From: Patescibacteria group bacterium | Lineage (GTDB): Bacteria > Patescibacteriota > Minisyncoccia > Phycocordibacterales > PALSA-1337 | Length of the DNA: 7,076 nt | Assembly: GCA_028871265.1 (NCBI GenBank) | Contig: JAGWNR010000034.1 | Location: forward strand, 1-7,076 | Direction of reading: 5' to 3' | Shown: in pieces, positions 1-4,799 of the stretch | Layout of the letters: every line of letters begins with the position of its first letter | Numbering within the stretch: position 1 is the stretch's first letter | Notes under the pieces: model-generated | Database searches by the model: none | Told to the model about the DNA's origin: nothing | The model's input: only the letters and a program-made list of their open reading frames with translations | Made by a program: the position numbers and the translations under genes

Positions 1-482
1 TTCAAAACCCGTGCATCAATGCCTTCATATCGCCCACAAACTAAAACAATGTCCGAATATGTTTTATAACTTTCAGCTGTCGCATTTGTAAACTGCTTGC
101 CAGACGGAGTAAAGAAAACAATTTTTGCTTTTTCCTTTTTTCCTTTTGCTTTTTGTATTGCTCTAATCACCGGCAATGCTTCGATAACCATACCCGGTCC
201 GCCACCATATGGCCGATCGTCAACACGACGCTCGGCATAACTCATTGCACTATTTTTTTTCTTGCCACTTTTTGAGCTGGCGAAATCGCGCGGATTATAG
301 AATTTGACACGAATTTTCCCATCCTCAATTGCACGCTTCAAAATCGACTCACCCAGATATGAATCGAACGCCCCCGGAAAGAGCGTGATGACGTGAAAGG
401 TTGTTTTTATCGATGTCCGACTTCGATACCTATGTCCGACTTCGATACCTATGTCCGACTTCGGTGATGTTGACTTTTTCAT
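1..482 (-). CDS. trmD: tRNA (guanine-37-N1)-methyltransferase TrmD, 5' part (3' end outside window)
   Basis: TrmD methylates N1 of G37 next to the anticodon using S-adenosylmethionine, which prevents +1 frameshifting. The frame is open from ATG 480-482 to the window edge (160 codons). Family landmarks seen: the N-terminal FHVITLFP strand, YNPRDFA, the YGGGPGM loop, FFTPSGK, and the knot/SAM-binding stretch LVCGRYEGIDARV at the truncated end. The C-terminal half is not in the window. Family members normally begin just before the FHVITLFP strand; this frame has about 28 residues before it, encoded largely by a 19-bp tandem repeat. The ATG at 482 is the only canonical start in the frame after an upstream TAG; an ATA codon at 407-409 sits nearer the expected start. 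There is no Shine-Dalgarno. A promoter-like pair ends 6 nt upstream of the ATG, so the message may be leaderless. rimM and rpsP, frequent partners, are absent nearby; khpA lies upstream on the same strand behind an opposing gene. Confidence 0.95.
   Translation of the reverse strand, partial: MKKSTSPKSDIGIEVGHRYRSRTSIKTTFHVITLFPGAFDSYLGESILKRAIEDGKIRVKFYNPRDFASSKSGKKKNSAMSYAERRVDDRPYGGGPGMVIEALPVIRAIQKAKGKKEKAKIVFFTPSGKQFTNATAESYKTYSDIVLVCGRYEGIDARVL
413..463. repeat. 19-bp tandem repeat, about 2.7 copies, inside the trmD 5' end
   Basis: The unit ATGTCCGACTTCGATACCT starts at 413 and 432, and a third copy from 451 breaks off after 13 bases at 463. The visible copies are identical. The period is not a multiple of three, so on the minus strand the copies are read in successive frames (SDIGIEV, then GHRYRS, then RTS). 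The repeat makes up most of the non-conserved N-terminal extension of TrmD. Gain or loss of one copy would disconnect ATG 482 from the conserved frame. It could be a replication-slippage product, a copy of a dispersed repeat, or a set of protein-binding sites near the promoter. Confidence 0.95.
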
Positions 483-488
483 ATATTT

Positions 489-517
489 CTTATACCATTT
501 TTTCGGACAAACAACAA
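489..517 (-). promoter_or_regulatory. Candidate trmD promoter, possibly leaderless
   Basis: On the minus strand TTGTTG (512-517) and TATAAG (489-494) are separated by exactly 17 bp. The -10 hexamer ends 6 nt before the trmD ATG, placing the expected transcription start at or next to the A of ATG. This fits the lack of a Shine-Dalgarno there. The site lies in the short gap between divergent genes, so it may interfere with the promoter of the plus-strand gene at 540. For that gene only an AT-rich -10-like TATAAA (531-536) is visible, with no clear -35. Confidence 0.5.
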
Positions 518-539
518 CCTATAGAGTACATATAAAATT

Positions 540-1043
540 ATGATAAAGACAAAATCGGCCGTGAGTAACTTGACCATTGAATTTTTGGTCAATTGCTGGA
601 ACCAATCGAAAAATGAGAAACAAAAACTTCAAATCAAAGAGCTTTTGACTTCTTCTGACACTCGTTCACTACACAAAGGCCTTGGGCTACTGGCAGAACT
701 TGGCCAGACAGAGTTCGACATGTCTGGTTGTGCCGGCTTCACCGATTTTGAGGTTATGACCAAGTCGGTGATTCTCTTAAGGAAGGAATTTTGGAGGCAT
801 GAGCGAGATCCTGAAAAAATCATAAACGTAATCTTGGATTGCAGAAATGAAGCCGGGTTTTATTTCACCCAAATGTTCCAGGCCGGTCATTTCGAGCAAC
901 TGCCTATGCCAGATTTTGGGTATGAGTTACCACCGGCAAATCTTGCATCGTTTCAAAAATTTTGCCAGGAACAAGAGCACAAATTGGATACTACTGTTGG
1001 CACCCACCAGATCTGTTCTTCCCAAGCCGACGACGGACTCTGA
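540..1043 (+). CDS. Hypothetical protein, 167 aa, opposing gene between khpA and trmD
   Basis: I do not recognise this family. It is a soluble-looking, mixed-charge protein with no signal peptide or membrane segment. Residues 11-55 look helical and contain a stretch (IKELLTSSDTRSLHKGLGLLAELG, split here as IKELLTSSDTR then SLHKGLGLLAELG) of the kind seen in helical-repeat proteins. Residues 70-105 look like two more helices (DFEVMTKSVILLRKEFW, then DPEKIINVILDC). The tail from 150 appears disordered. Cysteines at 19, 64, 101, 142 and 159 form no recognisable metal motif. Support for it being real: a full-length open frame, divergent placement from trmD, and a strong intrinsic terminator 17 bp after the stop. 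The start has no Shine-Dalgarno; TATAAA three bases upstream suggests a leaderless or nearly leaderless message. It splits khpA from trmD and so is likely an insertion. Confidence 0.7.
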   Translation: MIKTKSAVSNLTIEFLVNCWNQSKNEKQKLQIKELLTSSDTRSLHKGLGLLAELGQTEFDMSGCAGFTDFEVMTKSVILLRKEFWRHERDPEKIINVILDCRNEAGFYFTQMFQAGHFEQLPMPDFGYELPPANLASFQKFCQEQEHKLDTTVGTHQICSSQADDGL

Positions 1044-1060
1044 TTCTGTAAATTTTCATT

Positions 1061-1092
1061 CCGCGCAGCCTACACTGGTTGCGCGGTTTTTT
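1061..1092 (+). terminator. Rho-independent terminator after the 167-aa gene
   Basis: CCGCGCAGCC (1061-1070) pairs with GGTTGCGCGG (1077-1086), a 10-bp stem with one G-U pair and a TACACT loop. Six T follow at 1087-1092. It begins 17 bp after the stop of the plus-strand gene and closes its transcript. Confidence 0.92.
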
Positions 1093-1104
1093 CTTTATCA
1101 AAAA

Positions 1105-1131
1105 CAAAAAACCGGACAAATATCCGGCTTT
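1105..1131 (-). terminator. Terminator of khpA, probably bidirectional
   Basis: The stem CCGGA (1112-1116) / TCCGG (1123-1127) with loop CAAATA is flanked by A and T runs. On the minus strand the hairpin is followed by a run of six T (complement of 1106-1111), suited to ending khpA, whose stop lies about 30 bp upstream. In the plus direction it is followed by TTTT and could back up the previous terminator. This isolates khpA transcription from trmD. Confidence 0.8.
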
Positions 1132-1155
1132 TGTGTGCGAGGTGTCACCTTGACA

Positions 1156-1491
1156 TTAAATCTTCAAATCGGCCATCGCTTCATCAACTGTTTTGGAAGC
1201 TTTTTCAACACGACCATTGCCGGCTTCTGGTTGAAAACGCAGACCGCCTTCGGGTTCGTTGATCTTCAAATTGACACGGCTGTTATTTTTCATACCGACC
1301 GTACGCAGTAGCGTGCGAATCGATTTGGCGGTGTTGCCATCACGACCGATAATTTTACCCATATCTGCGGCGGCTACAGAGAGTGTCATTAAAACACCCA
1401 TTTCATCAACAGTGCGAGTAACCTTGACCTCACCGGGATTGTCAACTAACGCTTTAATTACATATTCTAAAAATTCTTGATCTTTTTGCAT
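1156..1491 (-). CDS. khpA: KH-domain RNA-binding protein KhpA (YlqC family)
   Basis: A 111-residue protein with a single KH domain (about residues 1-78). The RNA-binding GxxG loop is G49-R50-D51-G52 within MGKIIGRDGNTAKSIRTLLR, typical of the KhpA/YlqC group, which binds RNA broadly and, in Firmicutes, works with KhpB in cell-length and cell-wall control. No KhpB is visible here. The tail 80-111, polar and charged, goes beyond the small family core and ends in a helix-like segment (SKTVDEAMADLKI). It has a clear promoter about 48 nt upstream of the ATG but no recognisable Shine-Dalgarno in a roughly 40-nt leader. The gene usually sits between rpsP and rimM/trmD. Here trmD follows on the same strand, but only after a terminator and an opposing gene, and tRNA-Gln lies upstream. 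Confidence 0.93.
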   Translation of the reverse strand: MQKDQEFLEYVIKALVDNPGEVKVTRTVDEMGVLMTLSVAAADMGKIIGRDGNTAKSIRTLLRTVGMKNNSRVNLKINEPEGGLRFQPEAGNGRVEKASKTVDEAMADLKI

Positions 1492-1538
1492 GTTCGGATC
1501 GTTAATATCTGATAAGGAATGCTATCGACTACTGAAAA

Positions 1539-1568
1539 ATTATACCCTAATCACAAATAATTAGTCAA
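1539..1568 (-). promoter_or_regulatory. khpA promoter (sigma-70 type)
   Basis: TTGACT (1563-1568) and a consensus TATAAT (1539-1544) lie 18 bp apart on the minus strand. The expected start is near 1532, giving khpA a leader of about 40 nt. This is the best consensus promoter in the window. Confidence 0.8.
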
Positions 1569-1611
1569 TGCATAAGTGATTACTCATTTTTATTGGTGTC
1601 GAAAACCCTGG

Positions 1612-1628
1612 GATTTGCGAAGCAAATC
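1612..1628 (-). repeat. Perfect hairpin just downstream of tRNA-Gln
   Basis: GATTTGC (1612-1618) and GCAAATC (1622-1628) form a perfect 7-bp inverted repeat around a 3-base loop, starting 6 nt past the tRNA 3' end. On the minus strand it is followed by CCAGGGTTTTCG, a poor T tract. It may act as a weak terminator or stop point for tRNA 3' trimming, or be a short dispersed palindrome. Confidence 0.5.
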
Positions 1629-1634
1629 GAAGTG

Positions 1635-1705
1635 CTGCCGGACTTGGGATCGAACCAAGATTAGAAGCTTCAAAGGCTCCTGTCCTACCATTAGACGATC
1701 CGGCA
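1635..1705 (-). tRNA. tRNA-Gln (anticodon TTG)
   Basis: The minus-strand sequence folds into a full cloverleaf. The acceptor TGCCGGA/TCCGGCA includes a U1-A72 pair typical of bacterial glutamine tRNA. The D arm has stem GTC/GAC and TAATGGTAG in the loop. The anticodon stem is GGAGC/GCTTC with loop CTTTGAA, giving anticodon TTG at the three central loop positions. The T arm is CTTGG-TTCGATC-CCAAG. The discriminator is G (complement of 1635). CCA is not encoded, since CAC follows the discriminator, so a CCA-adding enzyme is needed. It decodes CAA (and CAG by wobble). The gene lies 45 bp downstream of a membrane-protein gene on the same strand and has a candidate promoter of its own. Confidence 0.96.
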
Positions 1706-1715
1706 ATGGGATTTC

Positions 1716-1744
1716 ATACTAACGTGAAAACGACTCGTCGGCAA
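1716..1744 (-). promoter_or_regulatory. Candidate tRNA-Gln promoter
   Basis: On the minus strand TTGCCG (1739-1744) and TAGTAT (1716-1721) are 17 bp apart. The expected start lies about 3-5 nt upstream of the mature tRNA 5' end, a normal arrangement for a separately transcribed tRNA. Cotranscription from the upstream operon is also possible, as no terminator is visible between them. Confidence 0.5.
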
Positions 1745-1750
1745 GATATT

Positions 1751-2242
1751 TTAACGTCGGCGTTTAGCACGCATGTAACCATACTCTTGACCAATGAGCC
1801 AAATAACTACCAGGTCAAAGACAGTGAAAATACCCAGCAGGAGCGAACCAGTCACCGCTAATTGCCAGAATTCGTACGCCACAAAAGCGCCAAAGACGCC
1901 CAGCGAAAGCGGATATGCCCACAATCGCTTGGCAAGGAGTGCCACCACCAAAAAGAGATTGATCATACCGTGCCCGGCCAAATAAGCAAAAAGGAAAAAA
2001 TTTGTCGTTCCTGGCACATAATTTGCGGCCACATTCAAAATATAATTAGCGATCGGATCAGTCGGATCCGCCGCCAAGGTGCCTTGGACTAAAACGGTCG
2101 TCGCATGCAACACTTCATTCGTTGTCAAAAATAGCGCCGCTATGCCACCGGCCAATTCCAAAATCGCGCCTAGTGCCTTGAGCGACAGACTGATGCGAAA
2201 CAACCAGTCCAGTGTTTGTTTTTCGACAATTTCGGGATTCAT
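1751..2242 (-). CDS. DUF2127-like integral membrane protein
   Basis: A 163-residue protein with about four hydrophobic segments (approximately 14-40, 81-103, 108-128 and 132-151) and a basic C-terminus (RAKRRR), which would lie in the cytoplasm under the positive-inside rule. Features matching the DUF2127 family as I remember it: an N-terminal LFRISLSLKALGAILELAGG segment, a central HG (H91-G92) before the second helix, the WAYPLSLGVFGAFVAYEFWQL stretch (split as WAYPLSLGVFG and AFVAYEFWQL), and an end resembling FDLVVIWLIGQEY. The function of the family is unknown. The start codon overlaps the stop of the upstream acetyltransferase gene by 4 nt (ATGA), so translation is probably coupled. It is the last protein gene of the dnaX operon. 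Confidence 0.85.
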   Translation of the reverse strand: MNPEIVEKQTLDWLFRISLSLKALGAILELAGGIAALFLTTNEVLHATTVLVQGTLAADPTDPIANYILNVAANYVPGTTNFFLFAYLAGHGMINLFLVVALLAKRLWAYPLSLGVFGAFVAYEFWQLAVTGSLLLGIFTVFDLVVIWLIGQEYGYMRAKRRR

Positions 2243-2709
2243 GTAAGTTCTTTTTCTAAAACAAGCTCGGTCTCTTTGCAGCCCTGCTTCTTGTAAAACG
2301 AAATTGCTCTTGCATTTTGAGCAGAAGCAACATAACGGATTCTTTGCACATTCTTTTCTTTACACCAAGCTTCAAACATTGATACCAAGTCACCTCCAAT
2401 ACCCTTGCTGCGCATTGAATCTTTTATAAACATATTCTCGACTTCTGCGAGATGAGTGATTGTCCGATAATCCATTGGTTCAATCAAGCCACCGACAAGA
2501 TAACCTACAGCTTGGTCGTTGTCTTCAACAATAAGAGCACATGAATCATTTGATTCAAGTCTAAATTTAAAATATTGCTCACCCTTTTTTGAAAAGGGAT
2601 ATTCAGGATCAATGGTTGAGTCGAATTCTTTATTCTCTTTAATGCATAATTCATGATTTAACTCTTGAATTATTCTAAGATCATTTATAGTTGCAGTTCT
2701 AATTTTCAT
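2239..2709 (-). CDS. GNAT-family N-acetyltransferase
   Basis: A 156-residue single-domain acetyltransferase that would move an acetyl group from acetyl-CoA to an amine; the substrate cannot be read from the sequence. The fold is seen from the start (MKIRTATINDLRIIQELNHEL, split as MKIRTATIND and LRIIQELNHEL). The AVGYLVGGLIE strand is at 67-77, and the LAEVENMFIKDSMRSKGIG region holds the CoA pyrophosphate loop R100-S-K-G-I-G105. The closing NARAISFYKKQG motif is at 132-143. It starts 3 nt after the dnaX stop and ends in a 4-nt overlap with the DUF2127-like gene, so it is in their operon. No Shine-Dalgarno is visible. Its GC content is about 36% over 2281-2700 by hand count, against about 50% in sampled neighbours, a hint of separate origin. 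Confidence 0.92.
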   Translation of the reverse strand: MKIRTATINDLRIIQELNHELCIKENKEFDSTIDPEYPFSKKGEQYFKFRLESNDSCALIVEDNDQAVGYLVGGLIEPMDYRTITHLAEVENMFIKDSMRSKGIGGDLVSMFEAWCKEKNVQRIRYVASAQNARAISFYKKQGCKETELVLEKELT

Positions 2710-2712
2710 GTT

Positions 2713-3756
2713 TTAATTTTTAACTTTACACACCTCAACTACGGCTAACTCCAATGGCAGTGAATCAATCGACGTGCGACCAATCATCTGCGCCGCGCGG
2801 ATAAAAGAGAGCAATGTCTCCGAATTGACCGCATCAGGCTTTCCAGAAAGATCCTTGACGAGTTTCCAATCGTCTTCGGATGAGGCCGTTTCGATTTCTT
2901 TTGCCAAGGCTGGCGCCGAGCGGACCAAAAGAATTGCTCGTAATCGCTCCAAAACAAGTTCGGCGAACAATTTCATCGAAATCCCCTCTTTGGCCGCTTT
3001 GGCAATCGCCGATAAAGCCACCGACACATTTTTCTCGGCAATCGCTGACACACATTCATTTATAATCGATGATTTTGGCGCGCCTGTGATTTGTTCGACT
3101 TCTCCTATAGAAATAGCTTTATCGCCGGATACGCCAATCACTTTTTGCAAAATACCCAGAGTATCGCGGAATGAGCCGTCACCGAGCGTAGCGACCAGTT
3201 CCGAAACGCCCTGAGCTAACTTGACCTTCTCCGACTTGGCGACCGATTCGACCAAGTCCTTTAAAATCGCTTTCGAAGGTTTTTTGAAAGTAAAAACCTG
3301 ACAGCGTGAAATGACCGTTTCCGGTACTTTTTCCAGTTCTGTGGTGGCCAAGATAAAGATAACGTGCGCCGGCGGCTCTTCCAAAGTTTTCAAGAGTGCA
3401 TTCCATGCATCTTTGGATAGCATGTGTACTTCGTCCAGAATATAAACCTTGTAAGGCGATTCAAAAGGCAGAACCGCCACGCCATCGCGCAATTCGCGGA
3501 TGTCATCAATACCACGATTGGAAGCCGCATCAATTTCATAAGTGTCATTGGCACTCACTTTTAAAGCTCTGGAAAAGATACGTGCTATCGAGGTCTTGCC
3601 GGTACCGCGTGATCCAGCGAAAAGATAGGCGTGGGATACGCGACCGTTTTTGATCGAGCTCTCAAGTGCAACCACAACCGGCTCTTGGCCCAGAACATCT
3701 GTAAATGTCTGCGGACGATATTGGCGATATAGGACAGTTTCTTTCTTCATGACCAT
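2713..3756 (-). CDS. dnaX: DNA polymerase III gamma subunit (DnaX), short form without zinc module
   Basis: The ATPase of the clamp loader, which opens and loads the sliding clamp on primed DNA. Landmarks: YRPQTFTDVLGQ at 13-24; Walker A GSRGTGKTS at 48-56; EIDAASNRGIDDIRELR; Walker B ILDEVHML at 106-113; ATTE (sensor 1) at 137-140; SRC with the arginine finger at 150-152; GDGSFRDTLG (sensor 2) at 192-201. The collar domain continues to the end at residue 347. Between ARIFSRAL and YEIDAASNRG only about 8 residues are present, where most bacterial DnaX proteins carry a four-cysteine zinc module. The tau-specific C-terminal part that binds helicase and polymerase is also absent. Alternative start: ATG 3748-3750 (M3). 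No Shine-Dalgarno; TATACA (3766-3771, minus strand) ends 9 nt upstream. It heads an operon with the GNAT gene. Confidence 0.95.
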   Translation of the reverse strand: MVMKKETVLYRQYRPQTFTDVLGQEPVVVALESSIKNGRVSHAYLFAGSRGTGKTSIARIFSRALKVSANDTYEIDAASNRGIDDIRELRDGVAVLPFESPYKVYILDEVHMLSKDAWNALLKTLEEPPAHVIFILATTELEKVPETVISRCQVFTFKKPSKAILKDLVESVAKSEKVKLAQGVSELVATLGDGSFRDTLGILQKVIGVSGDKAISIGEVEQITGAPKSSIINECVSAIAEKNVSVALSAIAKAAKEGISMKLFAELVLERLRAILLVRSAPALAKEIETASSEDDWKLVKDLSGKPDAVNSETLLSFIRAAQMIGRTSIDSLPLELAVVEVCKVKN

Positions 3757-3789
3757 ATGATAGCCTGTATATTAGGTTCTTTCAACAAT

Positions 3790-3799
3790 GGAGAGGAGG
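3790..3799 (+). promoter_or_regulatory. Strong Shine-Dalgarno of the 199-aa gene
   Basis: GGAGAGGAGG ends 4 nt before the ATG at 3804. It contains two anti-SD complementary cores, a close AGGAGG and a more distant GGAG. It is the only strong Shine-Dalgarno in the window and fixes the start of the gene. A -10-like TATATT (3768-3773) precedes it without a clear -35. Confidence 0.85.
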
Positions 3800-3803
3800 A
3801 TTT

Positions 3804-4403
3804 ATGAAAAGTTTTGATCAAATCGTCGGCTGGTTATGGAGATTGATCAGTTTCTTTGCTCACATTACAAGTCTTGATTCAAACATATTGAAAAAGTTAA
3901 AGTGGAAACCGGCGCCAAAATTGACCAAAATCACAGTCATTTTTGTGCCGAATCTGTCCAGACAGATCGTAATCAGAAAAGTGCCCGAGAATCGACCGCT
4001 CGGTCCTTCGGCGAAATCACTCAGGCATCTACTACACGATGCGGACAAACAATTGGAGCTCATTCGGATCCAAACCACAGCCGAGGACTATCCGCACGAA
4101 ACATGGCTGGATTTCAATGTAAAAAATGCCGAATATCAAGATCGCCGTGATGCTAAATTAGCCGGTCTTCACAACTTTCGCAATTTTGACAAAGAAAAAA
4201 TGAAGCCTGATCCGGCCTCGCAGAAAGCGATCCAGGAACAAATCACCCGCAAAGCCAAGAAACGACCGCCATGCATCATGCAAGCCGATGGTGCATTACG
4301 TCGTGGTGTCAATCCGCGTTACAGCCAAAACAAAATTGGTTGGAGCGATGATCCGGACGATTATCGCCCAATACCGATTATTGAACCGGGCAACCCTTCA
4401 TGA
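3804..4403 (+). CDS. Hypothetical basic protein, 199 aa
   Basis: I do not recognise this family. Residues 1-29 form a hydrophobic or amphipathic stretch rich in tryptophan and phenylalanine (VGWLWRLISFFAHI) that could be a membrane-associated helix, though it is short and lacks a clear signal-peptide cleavage site. Residues 41-60 (TKITVIFVPNLSRQIVIRKV) look like a beta hairpin. Residues 68-92 look helical. From 105 on the protein is highly charged (NAEYQDRRDAK; FDKEKMKPD; RKAKKRPP) and probably extended, ending with a proline-rich, acidic patch DDPDDYRPIPIIEP. The overall charge is basic. Support for a real gene: a strong Shine-Dalgarno, divergence from dnaX with 47 bp between starts, and a terminator 3 bp after the stop. 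It is monocistronic. A surface-associated or nucleic-acid-binding role is possible but unproven. Confidence 0.8.
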   Translation: MKSFDQIVGWLWRLISFFAHITSLDSNILKKLKWKPAPKLTKITVIFVPNLSRQIVIRKVPENRPLGPSAKSLRHLLHDADKQLELIRIQTTAEDYPHETWLDFNVKNAEYQDRRDAKLAGLHNFRNFDKEKMKPDPASQKAIQEQITRKAKKRPPCIMQADGALRRGVNPRYSQNKIGWSDDPDDYRPIPIIEPGNPS

Positions 4404-4406
4404 AAT

Positions 4407-4437
4407 CCGTCCCTCGCATTCGTTCGGGACGGTTTTT
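4407..4437 (+). terminator. Rho-independent terminator after the 199-aa gene
   Basis: CCGTCCC (4407-4413) pairs with GGGACGG (4426-4432) around a 12-base loop, followed by TTTTT (4433-4437). It starts 3 bp after the stop codon. Confidence 0.88.
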
Positions 4438-4451
4438 CTTTTTATATAGAA

Positions 4452-4493
4452 AGAGCCGCTGCGTTGGCAAACAGCGGCTCTGTTTCTTTTTTT
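4452..4493 (+). terminator. Second tandem terminator, probably bidirectional
   Basis: AGAGCCGCTG (4452-4461) pairs perfectly with CAGCGGCTCT (4472-4481) around CGTTGGCAAA. In the plus direction it is followed by G, TTTC and seven T (4487-4493). In the minus direction it lies just past the stop of the small ORF at 4506, with A-rich sequence before it and a short TTTCTAT after it, so it may also end that transcript. Confidence 0.88.
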
Positions 4494-4505
4494 AAAATCA
4501 ATCTT

Positions 4506-4670
4506 TCAACATGCGCCATTTGCATGCGCCAACATTTTCGAGGTGAAACGCCGCTTTTTCAAGCGTTGCTTCGGTCGAAATCGAAAGATTGCCATTGCTC
4601 CTGGAAACACCAAGAGTGCACAAACAGCTCCAAAGAACAGAATCTCAACGAAACAGAGGGTCGTGTTCAT
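4506..4670 (-). CDS. Small single-pass membrane protein, 54 aa (hypothetical)
   Basis: This short frame has ATG 4668-4670 and TGA 4506-4508. Residues 5-29 are one long hydrophobic segment (LCFVEILFFGAVCALLV, then FPGAMAIF). Immediately after comes a strongly basic stretch RFRPKQRLKKRRF (30-42), then a short polar tail ending NGAC. The pattern predicts an anchored small protein with its basic tail in the cytoplasm. In-frame TAG directly before the ATG fixes the start. A promoter-like pair lies just upstream and a strong hairpin follows the stop, so it looks like a free-standing transcription unit inside an otherwise gene-free gap between the 199-aa gene and dus. I recognise no family. The possibility of a chance frame remains, since it is short and has no Shine-Dalgarno. 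Confidence 0.5.
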   Translation of the reverse strand: MNTTLCFVEILFFGAVCALLVFPGAMAIFRFRPKQRLKKRRFTSKMLAHANGAC

Positions 4671-4680
4671 CTAACGAAAC

Positions 4681-4709
4681 AAATTACACCCAAATTAGAA
4701 TAATAGCAA
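4681..4709 (-). promoter_or_regulatory. Candidate promoter of the 54-aa ORF
   Basis: On the minus strand TTGCTA (4704-4709) and TAATTT (4681-4686) are 17 bp apart. The expected start is about 4 nt before the ATG, giving an almost leaderless message. Confidence 0.45.
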
Positions 4710-4715
4710 GTGCAT

Positions 4716-4762
4716 AAAAAATGACCCCGCGCTTGCAACCCAACCAGAACAAGCGCGAGGTC
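4716..4762 (-). terminator. Rho-independent terminator of dus
   Basis: GACC-C-CGCGCTTG (4723-4735) pairs with CAAGCGCG-A-GGTC (4750-4762), a 12-pair stem with one mismatch and a 14-base loop. On the minus strand it is followed by ATTTTTT (complement of 4716-4722). It begins 38 bp after the dus stop codon and separates dus from the small ORF downstream. Confidence 0.9.
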
Positions 4763-4799
4763 CACCGATCCCCCACAGGAGCATAACCAAACTACTCCG

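Noticed and set aside
413..463. CRISPR array
   Set aside because: The 19-bp copies are directly contiguous with no spacers, lie within a coding frame, and no cas genes are near.
540..1043. Antitoxin or toxin-antitoxin unit
   Set aside because: Only one gene is present, with no recognisable toxin, antitoxin or DNA-binding motif; there is no partner in the gap.
489..1133. Insertion sequence or transposon
   Set aside because: No transposase, no terminal inverted repeats; only an 8-bp flanking match that could be chance.
847..1311. Open plus-strand frame of 154 codons
   Set aside because: It overlaps the 3' half of the 167-aa gene, runs through two terminators and into khpA antisense. Its sequence has no protein-like composition or start signal.
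2774..3214. Plus-strand frame of 146 codons inside dnaX
   Set aside because: It is antisense to well-conserved DnaX domains; a shadow of that gene's codon bias.
4464..4703. Plus-strand frame of 79 codons in the gap before dus
   Set aside because: It starts inside a terminator stem, has no Shine-Dalgarno, and shows no domain-like pattern. The minus-strand 54-aa frame in the same place has better signals.
4671..4799. Structured ncRNA or riboswitch
   Set aside because: The only strong structure is explained by a terminator at the end of dus; nothing resembles a known riboswitch core.
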